DNA of 64,000 nucleotides from Parvularcula sp964219355. GTDB lineage: Bacteria > Pseudomonadota > Alphaproteobacteria > Caulobacterales > Parvularculaceae. Location: contig CAXPOZ010000004.1 in NCBI GenBank assembly GCA_964219355.1, forward strand, positions 124,001-188,000, read 5' to 3'. Made by a program: the position numbers and the translations under genes. Position 1 is the stretch's first letter, and every line of letters begins with the position of its first letter. A model generated the notes under the pieces. It was not told the DNA's origin, did not search any database, and saw only the letters and a list, made by a program, of their open reading frames with translations. Of the stretch, positions 59,681 to 64,000 are shown in pieces.

Positions 59681-60502
59681 TTATTCGGGCTTTTCGTAAG
59701 CAATAACGAATTGATCCGTCTGTCCCCGGATCGAAGGATCGAAGACCGAATTGGTCAGAGGATCGTCCGGGTTCGACAGGAAGTCAGCTGAAGACTTGAA
59801 GACAAGTCCCGCCCCTTCAGCATAGGAACGGATGATCTCTTCCTCGATGCGGTGCACGGTTCCCCCAGCTTCAGTACCAGCGCCTTCGGCGGCACGGTGA
59901 TCTATGGCGACAAAGACCCCACCGGGTTTAAGGACACGGGCGATCTCGGCGAAGGTCGTTTCGGGATCGCCAAGGCTCTCGCCATTAACTTCGAACCACA
60001 ACTCATGCGGCCCTTGTATCCAGGTAACGACATCGACGGAGCCGTCAGGCGCATCGAGATTGTCAAAATTCGTCCGCATCACGACGACATTGCCAAGCCG
60101 CTCGCCGCCAAGGCGGGTTTCTAGGGCATCTCCCAGAAAGCCATCAAAGCTTGGCGGGTTTTGCATGTAGACCTTGCCGCCCTCGCCCACGACGCGGGAG
60201 TAAAGCTCAGTGAAATAACCGCCGCCTGCCTCCATATCGATGATTGTCATGCCGGGTTCGAGCCCGATGAAGCCGAGCGTCTCGGCCGGCTTGCGGCGCT
60301 CATCGCCCTCGACATCATCCGCAGGGCGATCGGGATGCGCAACGGAACCGGCGACCGGATCGACTACCTCAGGAGCCGGCGTTTCTTCGGCCGACATCTC
60401 AGAGGCTGCGGTTTCAGGCGCCGCCGGTTCTTCTGTCGCACCGCCGCCGCAGGCCGCAAGGCCAAAAGCGGCCAGCGCGAAAATGCTTGTTGTCCATTTC
60501 AT
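59681..60502 (-). CDS. Exported lipoprotein with a class I methyltransferase domain
   Basis: A 273-residue protein with a lipoprotein signal (SIFALAAFGLAAC, lipobox LAAC) and a Glu/Ala/Pro-rich linker (residues 20-65), then a Rossmann methyltransferase domain like COG4798: TIIDMEAGGGYFTELYSRVV (SAM motif I), VDVVTWIQGPHELWF, IARVLKPGGVFVAIDHRA and GLVFKSSADFL. SAM is not expected outside the cytosol, so either the domain has another activity or the lipoprotein faces an unusual pool. No partner gene is visible. The strong terminator ends it. Confidence 0.82.
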   Translation of the reverse strand: MKWTTSIFALAAFGLAACGGGATEEPAAPETAASEMSAEETPAPEVVDPVAGSVAHPDRPADDVEGDERRKPAETLGFIGLEPGMTIIDMEAGGGYFTELYSRVVGEGGKVYMQNPPSFDGFLGDALETRLGGERLGNVVVMRTNFDNLDAPDGSVDVVTWIQGPHELWFEVNGESLGDPETTFAEIARVLKPGGVFVAIDHRAAEGAGTEAGGTVHRIEEEIIRSYAEGAGLVFKSSADFLSNPDDPLTNSVFDPSIRGQTDQFVIAYEKPE

Positions 60503-60590
60503 GATGTGTCTCCCTCATCCATTTCATGTCTTATGACAAAAATCGGAGCCTCTCCCTCAGCTGTCAATCTTGTTGGCGACGCAATGGCAG

Positions 60591-60884
60591 TCAGCTTTTG
60601 TCGAGGACATCCTGCCATTCAGGTGTCTTGTCGATCTGCGCTTTGATGAAGGGACAGAGCGGTACGATCTTGCGCCCCTCTGCCCGCGCATCCGCCACCA
60701 GCCGCTCGACCAGCATTCTGCCGATGCCGCGCCCGCCAAGCGCTTTGGGCACACCTGTGTGATCGGCTATCAGCCTGTCCTCGCCGGCACGAGAATAAGT
60801 CAGCTCTGCTTCATGTCCGTCGAGCACAAGCCAGTAGCGGCCTTTGGTTTCGGTCTCATCGCGGTGGATGTTGGGTGCTGACAT
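60591..60884 (-). CDS. Small GNAT-like N-acetyltransferase (Acetyltransf_CG type)
   Basis: A 97-residue protein of the short GCN5-related type: RYWLVLDGHEAELTYSRAGE, then LIADHTGVPKALGGRGIGRM with the acetyl-CoA loop, VERLVADARAEGRKIVPLCP and the terminal FIKAQIDKTPEWQDVL. Its ATG at 60884 has GAGGAG 6 bases upstream; a much longer overlapping frame on this strand is a shadow of carB. Cytosolic, target unknown. Divergent from carB. Confidence 0.88.
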   Translation of the reverse strand: MSAPNIHRDETETKGRYWLVLDGHEAELTYSRAGEDRLIADHTGVPKALGGRGIGRMLVERLVADARAEGRKIVPLCPFIKAQIDKTPEWQDVLDKS

Positions 60885-61010
60885 GGCTTGCTCCTCGATT
60901 ATCTGGGTCGGATATAATGCTTCTTCAGTCTCAATGCTTGCGACTCGCGGCCTGTCTCTGTAGGGCCCCGAAAGTTTGCCCGCGTGACCAATAAACTGTG
61001 AGATTCCCTT

Positions 61011-64000
61011 ATGCCTAAACGTACCGATATCGAGAGCATCCTCATCATCGGCGCGGGGCCTATTGTGATCGGGCAGGCCTGCGAATTCGACTATTCGGGC
61101 GTGCAGGCGGTGAAGGCGCTGAAGGCCGAAGGCTACCGGGTCATCCTCGTCAACTCGAACCCCGCAACGATTATGACCGATCCGGAAATGGCCGATGCGA
61201 CTTATATCGAGCCGATCACCCCGGACTTTGTCGAGAAGATCATCGCGCGGGAAAAACCCGACGCTCTCTTGCCGACCATGGGCGGACAGACCGCGCTCAA
61301 CTGTGCGCTGGCGCTCGAAGAACGCGGCGTCCTCAAAAAGCATAATGTCGAGATGATCGGCGCCCGCGCCGACGTCATCGACAAGGCCGAGGACCGCGAG
61401 AAGTTCCGCAAGGCGATGGACAAGATCGGGCTCGAAAGCCCGCGCGCGGCGATCGCGACCAGCCCCGCCATTCGCGACGAAGACGGCCACATCGTCGGTT
61501 ACGACCGGATGGGCGGCTTTGCCGAAGCCATGAAGGCGCTTGATGAGATCGGCCTGCCGGCGATCATCCGCCCGGCTTTCACCCTTGGCGGGACAGGCGG
61601 CGGTGTTGCCTATAACCGCGAGGAATATGAGCATATCGTCCGTGCAGGGCTTGATGCCTCACCGAACGGACAGGTCCTGATCGATGAAAGCCTGCTCGGC
61701 TGGAAGGAATTCGAGATGGAGGTTGTCCGCGACAAGGCGGATAACTGCATCATCATCTGCTCGATCGAGAATGTGGACCCGATGGGGGTGCATACCGGCG
61801 ACTCGATCACCGTCGCGCCCGCCCTCACTCTCACCGACCGCGAATATCAGCGAATGCGGAACGCCTCGATTGCGGTCCTGCGGGAAATCGGTGTTGAGAC
61901 CGGCGGCTCAAACGTCCAGTTCGCGGTGAACCCCGAGGATGGCCGCCTTGTTGTCATCGAGATGAACCCGCGCGTCTCGCGCTCTTCCGCCCTCGCCTCG
62001 AAAGCCACCGGCTTCCCGATTGCGAAAGTCGCCGCCAAGCTTGCCGTTGGCTATACGCTTGATGAGCTTGATAATGACATTACCGGCGGCGCCATGCCCG
62101 CCAGCTTCGAGCCGACGATTGACTATGTCGTCACCAAGATCCCGCGCTTTGCCTTTGAGAAATTCCCGGGCACCAAGCCGATCCTGACGACCGCCATGAA
62201 ATCCGTGGGCGAAGCAATGGCCATTGGCCGAACCTTCCAGGAGAGCCTGCAAAAGGCGCTGCGGTCGCTTGAGACAGGGCTTTGCGGCCTTGATCCGATC
62301 GAGATCCCGGGCCTTGGCGAAGGTAATGATGTTGACGCCTATCGCCGGGCACTGGCCGCCCCGACGCCTGAGCGCCTGCGGGTGACAGCGCAAGCCATGC
62401 GCGCCGGTGTGCCGGTCGAGCAGGTGCGCTCAGTCACGTCTTACGATCCATGGTTCCTTGAGCAGATCCGCGGCATCATCGAAGCCGAGGAAGATGTCGC
62501 AAGCTTCGGTCTGCCCTCAGATGCCGACGGCCTGATGCAGCTCAAGAGCATGGGCTTTTCGGATAAGCGCCTCGCCCAGCTTTGCGATGGCACAGAGGAC
62601 GAAGTGCGCCGTCACCGCCGCACGCTCGGCATCCGCCCGGTCTATAAACGCATCGATACCTGCGCTGCGGAGTTCCGCGCCGTCACCCCTTACATGTATT
62701 CCGCCTACGAACCGGGCAATCAGGACGAAAGCGGCCCCTCTGACCGCAAGAAGGTCGTGATCCTCGGCGGCGGGCCGAACCGGATCGGCCAGGGCATCGA
62801 GTTTGACTATTGCTGCTGTCATGCGGCCTTCGCGCTCGCCGATGCGGGCATCGAATCGATCATGGTCAATTGTAACCCGGAGACCGTCTCGACCGATTAC
62901 GACACTTCCGACCGTCTCTATTTCGAGCCGCTGACCGCCGAAGACGTGCTTGAGCTGATCGACCGGGAACGGACGAATGGTGAGCTGCTCGGCGTTATCG
63001 TGCAATATGGCGGGCAGACCCCGCTCAACCTTGCAGAGACCCTTGCAAATGAAGGTGTGCCGATCCTCGGCACCTCGGTTGAAGCAATCGCCCTTGCCGA
63101 AGACCGCGAGCAGTTCCAGCGCCTCGTCAACGCACTGGGCCTGAAGCAGCCCAAAAACGCCGTCTCCGGCAAGCGCGAGAACGTCCTCGCCATGGCCGGT
63201 GAGGTTGGCTACCCGCTCGTCACCCGGCCCTCCTTCGTCCTTGGCGGCCGCGCGATGGAAATCATCCGTGATGAGAAGGGCATGGAGCGCTACCTCGCCA
63301 CCGCCAAGATCGAGATCACCGACAAACAGCCGCTCCTCCTCGATCAGTATCTCATCAACGCCGTTGAATGCGATGTCGATGCGATCTGTGACGGCGAAGA
63401 GGTCTATGTCGCAGGGATCATGGAGCATATCGAAGAAGCGGGCGTCCATTCGGGCGACAGTGCCTGCTCTCTCCCCCCCTACACGCTGAGCGATGAGATC
63501 ATGGCGACCTTGCGCGAGCAGACGGTCGGGCTCGCCAAAGCGCTGAACGTCCGGGGCCTGATGAATGTGCAATATGCGATCAAGGATGGCGAGATCTATA
63601 TCCTTGAAGTGAACCCGCGCGCCTCGCGCACCGTGCCCTTTGTTGCCAAGACCATCGGCGCCCCGGTTGCCCGGATCGCGGCCCGCGTCATGGCCGGTGC
63701 GAAACTCTCCGAATTCGACCTGCCGACGGGCACGCCCCGCCACACGGCAGTCAAGGAAGTCGTCTTCCCCTTCTCGCGCTTCCCCGGTGTCGACACGGTG
63801 CTTGGCCCGGAAATGCGCTCGACCGGCGAAGTCATGGGCCTCGATATGGATTTCGACCGCGCCCGGGCAAAGAGCCTGCTGGCGGCCAGCATCATCGTGC
63901 CGCTGAAGGGCTGCGTCTTCATCTCGGTGAAGGACAGCGACAAGGAAGAGATCCTCTCCCCTGCGCGGCGCCTTACTGAAATGGGCTTCTCGCTCATCGC
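61011..64000 (+). CDS. carB: Carbamoyl-phosphate synthase large subunit (3' end missing)
   Basis: The gene runs off the right edge after 996 of about 1080 codons. It makes carbamoyl phosphate from bicarbonate, ammonia (from CarA) and two ATP for pyrimidine and arginine synthesis. The N-terminal ATP-grasp half starts KRTDIESILIIGAGPIVIGQ and has PTMGGQTALNCALAL and AFTLGGTGGGVAYN; an oligomerisation segment follows near residue 410-550; the second half repeats the pattern (VVILGGGPNRIGQGIEFDYC, YGGQTPLNLAETLANEG, RPSFVLGGRAMEIIRD). The allosteric MGS domain is just beginning at the edge. carA is not adjacent. ATG at 61011, with no strong ribosome site. Confidence 0.97.
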   Translation, partial: MPKRTDIESILIIGAGPIVIGQACEFDYSGVQAVKALKAEGYRVILVNSNPATIMTDPEMADATYIEPITPDFVEKIIAREKPDALLPTMGGQTALNCALALEERGVLKKHNVEMIGARADVIDKAEDREKFRKAMDKIGLESPRAAIATSPAIRDEDGHIVGYDRMGGFAEAMKALDEIGLPAIIRPAFTLGGTGGGVAYNREEYEHIVRAGLDASPNGQVLIDESLLGWKEFEMEVVRDKADNCIIICSIENVDPMGVHTGDSITVAPALTLTDREYQRMRNASIAVLREIGVETGGSNVQFAVNPEDGRLVVIEMNPRVSRSSALASKATGFPIAKVAAKLAVGYTLDELDNDITGGAMPASFEPTIDYVVTKIPRFAFEKFPGTKPILTTAMKSVGEAMAIGRTFQESLQKALRSLETGLCGLDPIEIPGLGEGNDVDAYRRALAAPTPERLRVTAQAMRAGVPVEQVRSVTSYDPWFLEQIRGIIEAEEDVASFGLPSDADGLMQLKSMGFSDKRLAQLCDGTEDEVRRHRRTLGIRPVYKRIDTCAAEFRAVTPYMYSAYEPGNQDESGPSDRKKVVILGGGPNRIGQGIEFDYCCCHAAFALADAGIESIMVNCNPETVSTDYDTSDRLYFEPLTAEDVLELIDRERTNGELLGVIVQYGGQTPLNLAETLANEGVPILGTSVEAIALAEDREQFQRLVNALGLKQPKNAVSGKRENVLAMAGEVGYPLVTRPSFVLGGRAMEIIRDEKGMERYLATAKIEITDKQPLLLDQYLINAVECDVDAICDGEEVYVAGIMEHIEEAGVHSGDSACSLPPYTLSDEIMATLREQTVGLAKALNVRGLMNVQYAIKDGEIYILEVNPRASRTVPFVAKTIGAPVARIAARVMAGAKLSEFDLPTGTPRHTAVKEVVFPFSRFPGVDTVLGPEMRSTGEVMGLDMDFDRARAKSLLAASIIVPLKGCVFISVKDSDKEEILSPARRLTEMGFSLI

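Noticed and set aside
62517..63743. 408-codon open frame on the minus strand opposite carB
   Set aside because: It is a shadow of the carB coding frame: no recognisable protein, no ribosome site, and carB is a certain gene. The same holds for long antisense frames opposite nrdJ (24054-25064), rsh (36550-37683), the TonB receptor (18840-19913) and glmM (43809-44873).

Overview
This window is about 60% GC, densely coded, and almost certainly from the chromosome of a free-living alphaproteobacterium. The pointers are a SciP/DUF1153 cell-cycle regulator, the conserved alphaproteobacterial gene run rpoZ-rsh-pyrE-pdxJ-acpS-lepB-rnc-era-recO, the cpoB-tilS-ftsH...folP-glmM neighbourhood, a B12-dependent class II ribonucleotide reductase (NrdJ), and a large TonB receptor. 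A marine Parvularculales, Maricaulales or Hyphomonadaceae-like lineage is my best guess; this is inferred from gene content, not from a search.

Layout. 1-4.5 kb: a truncated dienelactone-hydrolase-like gene, three small uncharacterised genes, aspS and sciP. 4.6-7.5 kb: an FlhF-type GTPase, a secreted DUF1579-like protein and a pentapeptide-repeat protein with a degenerate ion-channel pore. 7.6-12 kb: a stand-alone cyclic-nucleotide-binding protein, lon, a quinone oxidoreductase and tRNA-Ser(GCU). 12.1-12.4 kb: a non-coding-looking stretch that holds a 26-codon ORF and a string of hairpins. 12.4-20.7 kb: a secreted protein, a DUF1353 protein, kdsD, a large RTX-tailed subtilase-like protease and a TonB-dependent receptor. 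20.8-29.6 kb: a TrmJ-like methyltransferase, a glycine-zipper lipoprotein, a double cold-shock protein, nrdJ, a second pentapeptide protein and uvrC.

29.5-38 kb is one tight minus-strand operon (rpoZ to recO plus a GNAT gene), linking (p)ppGpp, pyrimidine, PLP and phospholipid/ACP functions, secretion, RNA processing and DNA repair; many neighbours overlap by 4-11 bases. 38-42.7 kb: an ABC-2 exporter with a 29-residue membrane peptide, a capsule-type glycosyltransferase, folK, a LabA/NYN protein and a type-5 uracil-DNA glycosylase. 42.7-53 kb: thiD-glmM-folP, a subclass-B3-like metallo-beta-lactamase, two paralogous membrane proteins, ftsH, tilS and cpoB. 53-64 kb: a CLC-family protein, GST, an EEP-family phosphodiesterase, metallo-hydrolase and VOC proteins, a GPP34 protein, a small ribbon-helix-helix/Lys-rich peptide module, an exported methyltransferase, a small acetyltransferase and the first ~92% of carB.

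No rRNA, CRISPR array, prophage or insertion sequence was seen. The observations most worth following are: a palindromic repeat read through in frame inside tilS, with two relatives in the 57.1-57.2 kb spacer; the 12.1-12.4 kb structured region; the ribbon-helix-helix gene with a perfect palindrome in front of it and a Lys-rich peptide behind it; the pentapeptide-channel fusion; and tandem DnaA-box-like sites upstream of nrdJ.
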